Shown here one piece after another: positions 17,414 to 25,944 of a stretch of 64,000 bases of DNA (its first letter is position 1; each line of letters begins with the position of its first letter). Made by a program: the position numbers and the translations under genes. The notes under the pieces were generated by a model. That model had not been told where the DNA came from. It was given only the letters and a program-made list of their open reading frames with translations, and ran no database searches. Source of the stretch: Paenarthrobacter sp. GOM3 (GTDB lineage: Bacteria; Actinomycetota; Actinomycetes; Actinomycetales; Micrococcaceae); the NCBI RefSeq assembly GCF_018215265.2, contig NZ_CP136562.1:4340001-4404000 (forward strand). The letters are read 5' to 3'.

Positions 17414-18424
17414 CTAGACTACCGGCGAGTTCATCAGTGCGACCGTGATGAGCAGGGCAATCCCGAACATTGGCAGGCAAAGCACCATATTCGTCAGGCG
17501 GTTGTCCCTCATCACGGCCACGAACTCGCGGAGGAAAGCACTGGGTACGAAATACCTGGCCGTCGGGGCGCCCACTACCTCGGCGTTGATCTTCTGCCGA
17601 CGTGACAGGAGCGCGGCGCGGAGCACATGGTAGTTGTTGGTGCACACCAGCAGCGGACCGTTGATGCCCTTCGCCGCCAGAAGGGCGACGGAATACGCCA
17701 GGTTCTCGCGGGTGGTGGTGGCCTGGTCCTCCTCCAGCACGTCGCCCGAAGCGGCACCCTTCGCTACCAGGTACTCCTTCATTGCCGCGGACTCCGGCCG
17801 GGGTTCGTCCGGGCCCTGGCCCCCGGAAGGCACCAATACGGGCCTGACCGGAGTGACGCCGTCGTAAATTTCCAGGGCCTTGTTCAAGCGCGCGGCGAGC
17901 AACGGCGGGACCTTGCCGTCGATCAGTCCGGAACCCAGGACGATGACAGCTGCGGGGTTGGGATTGAAGCGCATCCTCGAGTACACCACCGCGTACCCGA
18001 GGAACACCACGAACGCGCAGCCAAGGTAGGCGCAGAGGAAAAAGGCCAGGGCGGCGATGCCAGCCAAAACAGGTTGTCCGCTGACAACAAAAAGGAACGC
18101 GACGACGGGGGCCAGGAACACTGCCAACCCAACGGCAATCGGGAGGAAGCTGGTGATGCCTGGACCTTCCCTGCGGACCATCGTGATGCCGTTGGCGATC
18201 AGGAAGCTTGCGAACACGAAGATGCTCACCACGGGGACCACCAAAACCACCAGGTTGAGCCATTGGAACCAAGGGTTCAGGTCGATCAGGAAATCCAGGA
18301 TCGCCTGCAGGAGGAACCAGGCCGACACCAGCAGCAGCACGCCGTTACGCAACCGCCGCCGATCCGACTGGTAGGAGGCGAGGAAGAGGCCCGCGAAGAG
18401 AAGTCCAAGGACCAGGTTCAGCAT
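17414..18424 (-). CDS. YdcF/SanA-like (DUF218) membrane protein
   Basis: A 336-residue protein with about five membrane helices in residues 1-160 and a soluble DUF218 domain thereafter: AVIVLGSGLIDGKVPPLLAARLNKAL, VLVPSGGQGPDEPRPESAAMKEYLV, ATTTRENLAYS, then VCTNNYHVLRAALLSRR. These blocks match the ElyC/SanA/YdcF group involved in envelope or peptidoglycan-precursor homeostasis. A last helix ends the protein. It ends 6 nt from the GH3 stop, in convergent orientation. Confidence 0.85.
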   Translation of the reverse strand: MLNLVLGLLFAGLFLASYQSDRRRLRNGVLLLVSAWFLLQAILDFLIDLNPWFQWLNLVVLVVPVVSIFVFASFLIANGITMVRREGPGITSFLPIAVGLAVFLAPVVAFLFVVSGQPVLAGIAALAFFLCAYLGCAFVVFLGYAVVYSRMRFNPNPAAVIVLGSGLIDGKVPPLLAARLNKALEIYDGVTPVRPVLVPSGGQGPDEPRPESAAMKEYLVAKGAASGDVLEEDQATTTRENLAYSVALLAAKGINGPLLVCTNNYHVLRAALLSRRQKINAEVVGAPTARYFVPSAFLREFVAVMRDNRLTNMVLCLPMFGIALLITVALMNSPVV

Positions 18425-18501
18425 GGTCCAAGCCTATTAGGTGGCGTCGGTCCGCGAGGTCGGCACTGGAGCTATCCATGACGCCTTGGTAGCTTCGACC
18501 C

Positions 18502-18939
18502 ATGGCCATCAAACTTGAGAACGTCGGTATTGCGGTTCGGGACATCGAAGAAACCATCGCCTTTTTCACGGACCTCGGCCTTTCGGTGGTCGGTCGTGAC
18601 ACGGTCAGCGGCGAGTGGGCTGATACCGCCGTCGGGCTTGACGGCAACCACGCCAAAATCGCGGTGCTCGAAACGCCCGACGGCCAGGGACAACTGGAAC
18701 TCTTCGAGTACATCCATCCTGATGCGATCGAAACGGAACCAACATTGCCGAACGAGATCGGCATGCATCGGGTGGCCTTCTCCGTTGACGACATCGACCA
18801 CGCCCTGGAGATAGCGGCGAAGCACGGATGCACGCCGCTGCGTGGCGTCGCCACATACGGCGACGTGTACAAACTCACGTATCTCCGCGGGCCCAGCGGA
18901 ATCCTGGTGATGCTCGCCCAGGAACTGAAGAAGAGTTGA
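18502..18939 (+). CDS. VOC (glyoxalase-fold) family protein
   Basis: A 145-residue vicinal-oxygen-chelate protein. The two beta-alpha-beta-beta-beta modules are visible (KLENVGIAVRDIEETIAFFTDLGL and IGMHRVAFSVDDIDHALEIAAKHG). The last metal-ligand position lies in a KLTYLRGPSGILVMLAQEL strand, typical of dioxygenase- or glyoxalase-like members. An N-terminal Asn replaces the usual metal-binding His (ENVGI instead of xHVGI), so one metal ligand may be altered. The substrate is unknown. Confidence 0.8.
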   Translation: MAIKLENVGIAVRDIEETIAFFTDLGLSVVGRDTVSGEWADTAVGLDGNHAKIAVLETPDGQGQLELFEYIHPDAIETEPTLPNEIGMHRVAFSVDDIDHALEIAAKHGCTPLRGVATYGDVYKLTYLRGPSGILVMLAQELKKS

Positions 18940-18955
18940 CCTCCCTCGCTTCGAC

Positions 18956-19360
18956 TCAGGCCTTGTGCGCGGTCACCAGCGCGTCGGGGCTACTTCGAAC
19001 GATTCCTGCAGCTGTCTCCACTGGGAGCCCGTTCCGGATCCAGTACTCGATGCCACCGATCATTTCCTTCACCGGGTACCCCAACTCGGCAAATGCGAGC
19101 GCGGCGAAGGTGCTGCCGTTGCATCCCGGCCCCCACGAATAGACCACAATTTGCGATCCGGCCGGAATCAGTTCGGCCGCGAGCTCCGGGATCTGCGCGG
19201 TCGGGATATGTACGGCATCGGGAATATGTCCGTGGTCCCACGAGGAACGCCGGCGCGTGTCCACTATGACCAGGGAACCCGCCTCGGCGTCAGCCACGTC
19301 CATGACGTCAATCTCGCATTGCAGCTTTGCCCGGAAGTACGCTGCGGGATCCAGGCTCAT
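18956..19360 (-). CDS. Rhodanese-like domain protein
   Basis: A 134-residue single rhodanese domain: VIVDTRRRSSWDHGHIPDAVHIP, then VVYSWGPGCNGSTFAA with the active-site Cys in the loop position, and a GGIEYWIRNGLPVE C-terminus. Rhodaneses carry sulfane sulfur on this Cys. The gene overlaps the IclR stop by 4 nt and is the last gene of the amino-sugar operon, an unusual passenger whose link to sugar uptake is unclear. Confidence 0.82.
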   Translation of the reverse strand: MSLDPAAYFRAKLQCEIDVMDVADAEAGSLVIVDTRRRSSWDHGHIPDAVHIPTAQIPELAAELIPAGSQIVVYSWGPGCNGSTFAALAFAELGYPVKEMIGGIEYWIRNGLPVETAAGIVRSSPDALVTAHKA

Positions 19361-20172
19361 GCGAGCTTCGCCAGCTTCGCGCTTGCCCTGCGGGAACCCA
19401 GTTTCGCGGAAATGCGAAGGCTTGTTTCGGCCGCCATCGGTCCAACTTCACGCACGCGCTTGGCGGTCATGCGTGACGACAGGGAGGATACAGACAAAGC
19501 GGCCACCACGTGATCATCGTGGCCGAAGATTGGAGCGGCGACGCAGCGGACTTCCGGCTCGTTCTCACGGTCATCAATGGAATAACCCCGGCGTCTTATT
19601 GCCTCGAAGTCAGCGCGGAGCAATGCCGGATCGGTGATGGTCTTCTCAGTGAGGGGCACCAATTCGCCCGCCAGGATGGGACCAACCACCTCTTCTGGAC
19701 TGAACGCGAGCATGGCCTTGCCAACGGCGGTGCAGTACGCCGGCATGGTGGCCCCGACCCTCGACGCCATGCGCACCGTAGCCTCGTCCTCCACCTTGTC
19801 CAGATAGACAACGTCGTGCCCGGAAAGCACCACCAGGTGGCAGGTGCTCTCCGTGGCGCGCATGAGGGCCCGGAGTTCGCCGTTGGCGACGCTTCGCAGG
19901 TCTACGCGGTCAAGGTAGGACTGTCCCAGGCGCAGGCAGCCGTGGCCCAGCCGGAACTTGCCCGTCTCGTGGTCACGCTCCAACAGGTTTTCCTCGAGGA
20001 GCGGAGCAGCAAGGCGCAACAACGTGCTCTTGTTCAAGCCTGAGAGTCGGGCAAGCTCCACCAGCGCCAGACCATCACCGTTGCCGGGCTCCTCAGCCAC
20101 CACTGTCAGCAGCGCCAACGCCTTGCGTAGCGAGGCCGACGAGTTGCGGACCTCTTTGCCTTCAGTAGTCAC
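19357..20172 (-). CDS. IclR family transcriptional regulator
   Basis: A 271-residue IclR protein: winged helix at about 10-75 (ASLRKALALLTVVAE, ARLSGLNKSTLLRLAAPLLEENLL) and the effector GAF-like domain (about 90-250; ATMPAYCTAVGKAMLAF and GYSIDDRENEPEVRCVAAPIF are family blocks). It begins 1 nt after the GH20 stop and overlaps the rhodanese start, so it is produced with the hexosaminidase operon and probably controls it, with an amino sugar or derivative as effector. Confidence 0.88.
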   Translation of the reverse strand: MTTEGKEVRNSSASLRKALALLTVVAEEPGNGDGLALVELARLSGLNKSTLLRLAAPLLEENLLERDHETGKFRLGHGCLRLGQSYLDRVDLRSVANGELRALMRATESTCHLVVLSGHDVVYLDKVEDEATVRMASRVGATMPAYCTAVGKAMLAFSPEEVVGPILAGELVPLTEKTITDPALLRADFEAIRRRGYSIDDRENEPEVRCVAAPIFGHDDHVVAALSVSSLSSRMTAKRVREVGPMAAETSLRISAKLGSRRASAKLAKLA

Positions 20173-21783
20173 TCAGTTCCTCACGAGCTGCTCGGCGTCG
20201 TAATCGCGTTTCCAGCCCTCAACACCAGGACGCTGCTGCCAGGGTGCGGGGCCCGCAAGTGGTCGGTATTCCACACCCATTGCTTCGAGCCTCGCCAGAT
20301 GTGCATGTGTGAGCCGCTTCAGGAACTCATCGTAGTCCCGGTTTTCCGGGTTGGACCAGAACACTTCGGCGATCGCGCTCAGCCGCGGGAAGGCAGCGAA
20401 CTGCACGCGGCGCGGTGAGTCCAAGTGCTCGGTCCAGATGTTGGCCTGGGCTCCCAGCAGGCGGCCAGGGAAGTTCGTGCCGTCCACGCCGGGCAACGGC
20501 TCAAACTCGTAGACAGCCTGAAGCGTCGTCACGAAACCCACCGGCACCGGTTCGTCGTCGCCATCGGCTTGTCGGTGGTCCAGGTAAAGCTTGTGCTCAG
20601 GGCACATCACTACGTCATAGCCCTTGCGGAGGGCATCAATCCCGCCCTCGTATCCCCGCCAGGACGCCACGAGCGCGCCGTCCGGCAGTCCGCCGTCGCC
20701 AATTTCATCCCAGACGGATGTGGCGCGGCCATGGTTTTGCAGGTGCAATGCCAGCTGCCCGACGAACCAGCTATGCAGGCCTGAAACGTCGTCCAGCCCC
20801 AACTCGGCCGCCTTGGCCTGCGCCTGGGCACTGGCTTGCCATTGGGTCAGTGGGACTTCGTCGCCGCCAAGACTTATCCACGGGGAAGGGAAGATCTCCA
20901 CCACTTCGTCCAAGACGTTGCGGTAGAACTCGAGCGAAGTTTCGGAGACTTCCAGAACCGTCTCGTTGATACCCCAGCGCGTCCAGACCTCCACCGGCCC
21001 CTCGGCCATCCCAAGCTCCGGGTACGCCGCGATAGCAGCCTGGCTGTGCCCCGGAACATCGATCTCCGGGATGACAGTGATGTGGCGGTCAGCGGCAAAG
21101 GCCACGATTTCGCGAAGGTCATCCTGCGTGTAGAAGCCACCGTGCGGACGCCCGTCGAAAACGCCAGCACGCCAGGAACCCAGCGAAGACTCACGGCGCC
21201 AAGCACCCGTTTCAGTCAGCTTGGGATAGCGGTTGATCTGAACCCTCCACCCCTGGTCATCCGTTAGGTGCAGGTGCAGGACGTTGAGTTTGTGCATGGC
21301 CATCACCTCGATGAACCTCAGCACGTTCTCTTTGGGCATGAAGTGCCGTGCGACGTCCAACATGGTCCCGCGGTAACCGAAGCGTGGCTTGTCCTCCACA
21401 GAGACGCGCGGTACCGGCCACGCGTCGGAACCAGCAACAGGAGCTTGACGCAACGCTGCCGGTCCCAACAGCTGCAGAAGCGTCTGCGCACCGTAAAACG
21501 CGCCAGCGTCGCCGCCCGCGGAAATCACGACGGCGTCGCGCACCTCCAGGCGGTACGCCTCGGCGTCCAGTGCGGGGTCAAGCAGGAGTCGAATGGCCGC
21601 GCTCTGGGCGGGGGCAAGCGCCACGTCCCAGCCGGTCGCTGCCCCCAAAGCCCGGGAGAGCCAACGCCGTGCGCCGCTCAGTTCCGGGTCAGCACCCACA
21701 GTTGTTCCGGCGTCGAGCACCAGTTCGCCAGTCCCCGCAGAGAAGGACCACGGCGCAGGGACCAGCTGATGGAGCGCGCTCAT
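20173..21783 (-). CDS. GH20 beta-N-acetylhexosaminidase
   Basis: A 536-residue cytoplasmic enzyme (no signal peptide). An N-terminal GH20b-like domain (about 1-130) precedes the catalytic barrel; the D308-E309 pair in SLGGDEV is the substrate-assisted catalytic dyad, and HLTDDQGWR and IDVPGHSQAA are GH20 landmarks. It would hydrolyse imported chitobiose or chitooligosaccharides to GlcNAc. ATG 21783 overlaps the upstream permease stop (ATGA), which fixes the start; the longer frame to 22020 runs into the permease. Position in an ABC importer operon supports intracellular action. Confidence 0.91.
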   Translation of the reverse strand: MSALHQLVPAPWSFSAGTGELVLDAGTTVGADPELSGARRWLSRALGAATGWDVALAPAQSAAIRLLLDPALDAEAYRLEVRDAVVISAGGDAGAFYGAQTLLQLLGPAALRQAPVAGSDAWPVPRVSVEDKPRFGYRGTMLDVARHFMPKENVLRFIEVMAMHKLNVLHLHLTDDQGWRVQINRYPKLTETGAWRRESSLGSWRAGVFDGRPHGGFYTQDDLREIVAFAADRHITVIPEIDVPGHSQAAIAAYPELGMAEGPVEVWTRWGINETVLEVSETSLEFYRNVLDEVVEIFPSPWISLGGDEVPLTQWQASAQAQAKAAELGLDDVSGLHSWFVGQLALHLQNHGRATSVWDEIGDGGLPDGALVASWRGYEGGIDALRKGYDVVMCPEHKLYLDHRQADGDDEPVPVGFVTTLQAVYEFEPLPGVDGTNFPGRLLGAQANIWTEHLDSPRRVQFAAFPRLSAIAEVFWSNPENRDYDEFLKRLTHAHLARLEAMGVEYRPLAGPAPWQQRPGVEGWKRDYDAEQLVRN

Positions 21784-22691
21784 CCCTTCACCGCCCCAGC
21801 CAGGCCGGATACCAGCTTGCGCTGGACCGATACGAAGAAGATCAGCACAGGAATGGTCATGATGACCGAGCCGGCCATGATGGCGCCCCAATCGTTTTGG
21901 TCGGGCTTGAAGAACGTCAGGAGTGCCATGGGAAGCGTCTGGTTCTCCTGGGCGGAAATGATGAACGTCTTGGCGAAGAGGAAGTCGTTCCAGGTGGAGA
22001 TAAACGAGAACACCGAACACGCCACCACGCCCGGAGCCACCAATGGGAACAGGATGGAGCGGACAAACCGGAAGCTGCTGGCACCGTCCAAGCGGGCCGC
22101 CTCCTCCACTTCCAACGGAACAGCCGCCACGAAGCCGCGCAGCATCCAGATCGCGAACGGAATACTGAAACCGACATGGACAAGGACCAGCGAACCCAGC
22201 TGGTTCAGGCCAACCAACGGGATGGCCTCGCCGGCGTTGCGCAGCAGGAAGAACAGCGGAATCGTGAGGGCCTCAACGGGCACCATCTGCGAGACCAGGA
22301 TGATGACCAGAAGCTTGGTCCGCATCTTGAAGTTGTACCGGGTCAACGCCACCGCGGCGAGGAAGGCGAGGATCGTGGAGAGCACCACAACCACCAGCGC
22401 CACGATCACGCTGTTCAGGAAATACTGGCCAAAATTGTTCACGCCAAGGACGCGGCCGAACGAGTCCAGCGACGGTTCCAGCGTGTACGGGGCTGCATCA
22501 CCGGCGTCGAGCGCTGTTTTTGGCTTCAGCGCGGACAGCACCATCCAGAACAGCGGGAAGGCAACGATCAGCGCGATGACGATCGCGGCAGCATCGGCGC
22601 CGAAACGGCGTTTGCCCTGCTTGCGCAGCTTCTGCGGGACGTCGGCCTTGGTGTTTCGGCGTGCGGCCAATGAAACGTCGACGGCGGTCAT
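21780..22691 (-). CDS. ABC sugar transporter permease (MalG type)
   Basis: A 303-residue inner-membrane permease with six predicted helices and the EAA loop EEAARLDGASSFRFVRSILFPLVAPG that contacts the ATPase. The first helix begins after a long polar N-terminus. It overlaps the partner permease by 4 nt and is coupled to GH20 downstream. The operon has no ATPase gene, so a shared MsiK-type ATPase encoded elsewhere is expected. Confidence 0.9.
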   Translation of the reverse strand: MTAVDVSLAARRNTKADVPQKLRKQGKRRFGADAAAIVIALIVAFPLFWMVLSALKPKTALDAGDAAPYTLEPSLDSFGRVLGVNNFGQYFLNSVIVALVVVVLSTILAFLAAVALTRYNFKMRTKLLVIILVSQMVPVEALTIPLFFLLRNAGEAIPLVGLNQLGSLVLVHVGFSIPFAIWMLRGFVAAVPLEVEEAARLDGASSFRFVRSILFPLVAPGVVACSVFSFISTWNDFLFAKTFIISAQENQTLPMALLTFFKPDQNDWGAIMAGSVIMTIPVLIFFVSVQRKLVSGLAGAVKG

Positions 22692-23680
22692 AGGGCTTCG
22701 CCTGTTCTCTTGAGGATCCGGAGGTAGACAAGCGTGATGACCATGAGCAGCGCAGTCATGATCACGCCGAGCGCAGAACCGAGGCCATAGAGGCTCGCAG
22801 CGAACGCCTGCTGGTAGCCATAGACGTTGAGCACCAGGTTCTGGCCGGCAATCCCACCACCGTTGGTCATGATGTAGATCTGCGAGAAGATCTTGAAGTT
22901 CCAGATGATGGACTGGATGGTCACCACGATCACGATTGGACGGAGCATCGGGAGCATGATGCTGCGGGCAATGCGCGGCATGGAAGCGCCATCGATCCTG
23001 GCGGCCTCAATGACCTCGGTGGGGATTGCCTGGATGCCTGCGTAGACAGTGACCAGGACGAACGGGAACGAGCACCACACCACTTCGCTGGCCACGAGTC
23101 CGAAAGCTGACCATTTGTCGTACGTCCAGGAGTAGCCCTGGAACTGCGTCAGGCCGATTGAGACCAGCGTCTTGTTGACCAAGCCGAGCGTGGGCTCGAA
23201 GAGGAAGAGCCACACGGCGCTGCCCGTGACTGCCGGGGTGGCCCAGGCGCCGAGCGACACCACGAAAAGCATCGAACGGACCCAGGGGCGCAGCCTTGTT
23301 GCCAGCACTGCCAGCGAGCTGCCCACCAACAACGTGAAGACCACGCAAGCGGTGGCGAACACCACGGTGTTGCCCAGGACGGTCCAAAACTGTGGATCAG
23401 CGAAGAGCTTCTGGTAGTTCTCAAGGCCCACGAAGTTCAGGGGTGCCTTGCCGCTGACCTGGGCTTGGCGGTAGTCGTACAGCGAGACGTTGATCAGCTG
23501 GAAGATCGGATAGCCCAGCAATGCGATCAGGACAATGAACGCCGGGGCCAGGTAGAGCCACGGCTCCAGACCGCGCTTTCCGTTGGAGAAACGCTGGGAC
23601 TTGCGTGCCGCCGTCGTCGTTCCCTTACCGGGCGTACCGCCCTGGGGCGTATCGGGCAGAACCGGGGTCAGCGCCGTCAT
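22688..23680 (-). CDS. ABC sugar transporter permease (MalF type)
   Basis: A 330-residue permease with a polar N-terminal tail (about 35 residues), six helices and EAA loop EAARIDGASMPRIARSIMLPMLRP. It follows the binding-lipoprotein gene by 34 nt and overlaps the second permease. Together they would form the channel of an importer for chitobiose or GlcNAc-containing sugars, as judged from the GH20 partner. Confidence 0.9.
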   Translation of the reverse strand: MTALTPVLPDTPQGGTPGKGTTTAARKSQRFSNGKRGLEPWLYLAPAFIVLIALLGYPIFQLINVSLYDYRQAQVSGKAPLNFVGLENYQKLFADPQFWTVLGNTVVFATACVVFTLLVGSSLAVLATRLRPWVRSMLFVVSLGAWATPAVTGSAVWLFLFEPTLGLVNKTLVSIGLTQFQGYSWTYDKWSAFGLVASEVVWCSFPFVLVTVYAGIQAIPTEVIEAARIDGASMPRIARSIMLPMLRPIVIVVTIQSIIWNFKIFSQIYIMTNGGGIAGQNLVLNVYGYQQAFAASLYGLGSALGVIMTALLMVITLVYLRILKRTGEAL

Positions 23681-23714
23681 GCTGCGCCTCCGGGATGTGA
23701 TGGGGTGCAGCGCA

Positions 23715-25007
23715 TTACTTTGACCCGAATGCCGTATTCATGGCTGATGCAGCCTCGGTGGTAGCGGCGTTGACGTCAGCCTTGCCCGTGACCACCTTCT
23801 GGTACATGCCGGTGAAGACACCCTGGGCATCGATGGTGGACCAGTTCTCCGTGACCGGGACAAACTTGGTGCCCGCTCCAAGGGTGTTGATGAACGGTTC
23901 AACCTGCTTGTTGTTCTCCGCCACGGATTTCTGGACGTCGCTGAACGTGGGGAGGTTGCCCATGGAGTCGAACATTTTCTGCTGGTACTTCTTGCTGGCC
24001 AGCAGCTTCACGAAGTCAGCGGCGAGCGTGCGTCGTTCGCTGCTGTTGAAGACGCCCAGGTTGTTGCCGCCGGCGAAAGCGGGGGCGATGGAACCGGCAG
24101 TCTTGCCGGGAACCGGAACTACGGCGAACTTGTCCTTGATAGCGCTGGCGGCAACAGCCTTGTAGTTGAAGTCGCCGCCGATGGTCATGGCGGACTTACC
24201 TGCGATGAACTGCTGGACGCTTGCGTTACCGCCGAACTCCGCACATGTCTGGGCTGGGCAGATGTCGTCCTTGAGGAGGCGGGTATAGGCGGCAACTCCT
24301 TCGCGGGATTCAGCAGAGTCCAGTTTGGAGACGAACTTGTCGCCTTCCTTCGTGGCGATCTCGCCGCCGTTGGCCCACAAGTACGGCATGGCGGAGAACT
24401 GCGCGGCGCCGCCCACGGAAATACCCAGCAGGTCCGGGTTTGCTGCCCGAACTGCCCGGGCAACGGTTTCTACCTCATCCAAGGTCTTGGGGACCTGGAG
24501 GCCGAGCTGCTGCAGGAGATCCGTGCGGTAATAGAGGGCGCGAACGCCAACGAACCACGGGACACCGTAGTTCTTGCCGTCGATTTCGGTGGTGTCCAGG
24601 ATCTTTTGGTCAAGGTCCTTGGCCTCGTCCCAGGACTTGATGTCTCCTGTGACGTCGGCCAAACCGCCGGATGCAACGTAGCTGGCCAGGTCCGTGTTGC
24701 CGAACTCGGCAACATCCGGAGCGCTGGAGGGGTCATTGAACGCGGCCTTGAACCGTTCGGCGCGGCTGTCCACCGGAATGTACTGAACGTCGACCTTGGC
24801 ACCACTGTGTGCCGCTTCGAACTCAGTGACAGCTTCCTTGACTACGGCGGACTTGGGATCCTGGTTGACCTCGGAGAACAGCCAGACGCGGACGGTGCCG
24901 GTCTGCTCGTCCGAGCTTGAAGCAGCGTTGTTCGAGGTGGGTGGAGCGCAGGCGGTCAGTGCGAGCGCTGCGATGGCGATTGCCGCGGCGGAGCGTACGA
25001 GTTTCAA
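23715..25007 (-). CDS. ABC transporter sugar-binding lipoprotein
   Basis: A 430-residue extracytoplasmic solute-binding protein of the family 1 (MalE-like) type. The signal peptide has a lipobox LTAC (RSAAAIAIAALALTAC), so it is a membrane-anchored lipoprotein. Sequence blocks such as FEAAHSGAKVDVQYIPVD and GKSAMTIGGDFNYKA are typical of oligosaccharide binders. The start is TTG 25007-25005 with GGAGGA 4 nt upstream; the in-frame ATG at 25103 has no ribosome site, and the near ATG just upstream is followed by a stop. It is the first gene of the amino-sugar operon. Confidence 0.88.
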   Translation of the reverse strand: MKLVRSAAAIAIAALALTACAPPTSNNAASSSDEQTGTVRVWLFSEVNQDPKSAVVKEAVTEFEAAHSGAKVDVQYIPVDSRAERFKAAFNDPSSAPDVAEFGNTDLASYVASGGLADVTGDIKSWDEAKDLDQKILDTTEIDGKNYGVPWFVGVRALYYRTDLLQQLGLQVPKTLDEVETVARAVRAANPDLLGISVGGAAQFSAMPYLWANGGEIATKEGDKFVSKLDSAESREGVAAYTRLLKDDICPAQTCAEFGGNASVQQFIAGKSAMTIGGDFNYKAVAASAIKDKFAVVPVPGKTAGSIAPAFAGGNNLGVFNSSERRTLAADFVKLLASKKYQQKMFDSMGNLPTFSDVQKSVAENNKQVEPFINTLGAGTKFVPVTENWSTIDAQGVFTGMYQKVVTGKADVNAATTEAASAMNTAFGSK

Positions 25008-25152
25008 GTGTCCTCCATGGAAAAAGTTGGGTTCCGCGGGACTTCCCCCTCCGCGGCTATGAGACCAAACACTATGAACGCGAGGGTGTGGGCGGAAGCA
25101 CATTCACCAAAAGGTTTGCACTGCAAAACAAGAATCCAGATTTTCGGCATTT

Positions 25153-25187
25153 TGGTCTATACCTACTGGATTGTTTGGTCTAGTCCT
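25153..25187. promoter_or_regulatory. Two DasR-like (dre) operator candidates
   Basis: TGGTCTATACCT (25153-25164) and TGGTCTAGTCCT (25176-25187) each match 10 of 12 positions of the GntR-family DasR core TGGTCTAGACCA. They are 23 bp apart, about two helical turns, and lie about 150-180 bp upstream of the binding-protein start. A half site AGACCA is at 25062-25067. In Streptomyces, DasR controls chitobiose transporter genes, which fits the operon below. Confidence 0.5.
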
Positions 25188-25235
25188 TTGCTTTCGCGAT
25201 GCCTCTTGGTTGCAATCCCAGCGACGGGGTACCTA

Positions 25236-25276
25236 TACCCCTAGGGGGTACTTGACGTGATACCCCCGGTGGGTAT
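25236..25276. promoter_or_regulatory. Two CsoR operators over the csoR promoter
   Basis: Two G/C-tract palindromes of the CsoR type: TACCCC (25236-25241) with GGGGTA (25245-25250), and ATACCC (25260-25265) with GGGTAT (25271-25276). The second overlaps the spacer and -10 of the promoter, so apo-CsoR bound here would block polymerase and copper would release it. Confidence 0.8.
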
Positions 25277-25279
25277 AAG
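25252..25279 (+). promoter_or_regulatory. csoR-copZ-copA promoter
   Basis: -35 TTGACG (25252-25257) and -10 TATAAG (25274-25279) are 16 bp apart. Transcription would begin around 25286, only about 2 nt before the csoR ATG at 25288, so the mRNA is probably leaderless, in agreement with the missing ribosome site. Confidence 0.7.
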
Positions 25280-25287
25280 TTCAATTC

Positions 25288-25653
25288 ATGAGCACGCCAG
25301 ACCTGAGCATGAGCCATCCGGACGCACCCGTCATCGAGGCGGATCTGGAAACCGCCGCGCCACACGGGTACACCAGCAATAAGGACGCGTACCTCAAACG
25401 CTTGAAACGGATCGAGGGGCAGGTCCGCGGTATCGCGCGCATGGTTGAGGACGACAAATACTGCATCGACATCCTCACCCAGGTAGCCGCTGCCACGAAG
25501 GCCCTCCATGCGGTCAGCCTCGGACTCGTAGAGGAGCACATCGGCCACTGCGTCGTGGGTGCCGCCTCCGAACCCAACCCGGAAGCCCGTGCCGAACAGA
25601 TCGACGCCAAAGTGAAGGAAGCCACCGATGCCATCGGGCGCCTGCTGCGGTAA
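25288..25653 (+). CDS. csoR: Copper-sensing repressor CsoR
   Basis: A 121-residue all-helical DUF156/CsoR protein. The Cu(I) ligands are in place: C59 (DDKYC), H84 and C88 (EEHIGHC), with the 25- and 4-residue spacing of known CsoR proteins. RLKRIEGQVRGIARM (about 38-52) is the DNA-binding helix region. A 30-residue N-terminal tail precedes the core. It would repress its own operon through the two palindromes just upstream. Confidence 0.94.
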   Translation: MSTPDLSMSHPDAPVIEADLETAAPHGYTSNKDAYLKRLKRIEGQVRGIARMVEDDKYCIDILTQVAAATKALHAVSLGLVEEHIGHCVVGAASEPNPEARAEQIDAKVKEATDAIGRLLR

Positions 25654-25702
25654 CTCCGGCAACAAACACCACACCATCCAACTCGTCACCAAGGAGAGCA
25701 CC

Positions 25703-25936
25703 ATGAGCCAGACCATCCAGACAAACGTCAACGTATCGGGTATGACCTGCGGCCACTGCGTCTCCAGCGTGAGTGAAGAACTTGAGTCGCTCAACGGCGT
25801 CGAAAATGTGGCCGTCGACCTGAACCCCGGCGGCTTGTCCACCGTGACCATCACATCAACCAAAGAGCTCTCGCCGTCTGAAATTGGCGAGGCCGTGGCA
25901 GAAGCCGGCTACCTGGTGGTAGCCAACGAAGCTTAG
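25703..25936 (+). CDS. copZ: Copper chaperone CopZ
   Basis: A 77-residue heavy-metal-associated domain with the Cu(I)-binding MTCGHC loop near residues 14-19. It would carry copper in the cytosol to the CopA ATPase encoded 8 nt downstream. ATG 25703 follows AAGGAGAGCACC. Many actinobacterial loci have the same csoR-copZ-copA order. Confidence 0.93.
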   Translation: MSQTIQTNVNVSGMTCGHCVSSVSEELESLNGVENVAVDLNPGGLSTVTITSTKELSPSEIGEAVAEAGYLVVANEA

Positions 25937-25944
25937 GAGTCCTC

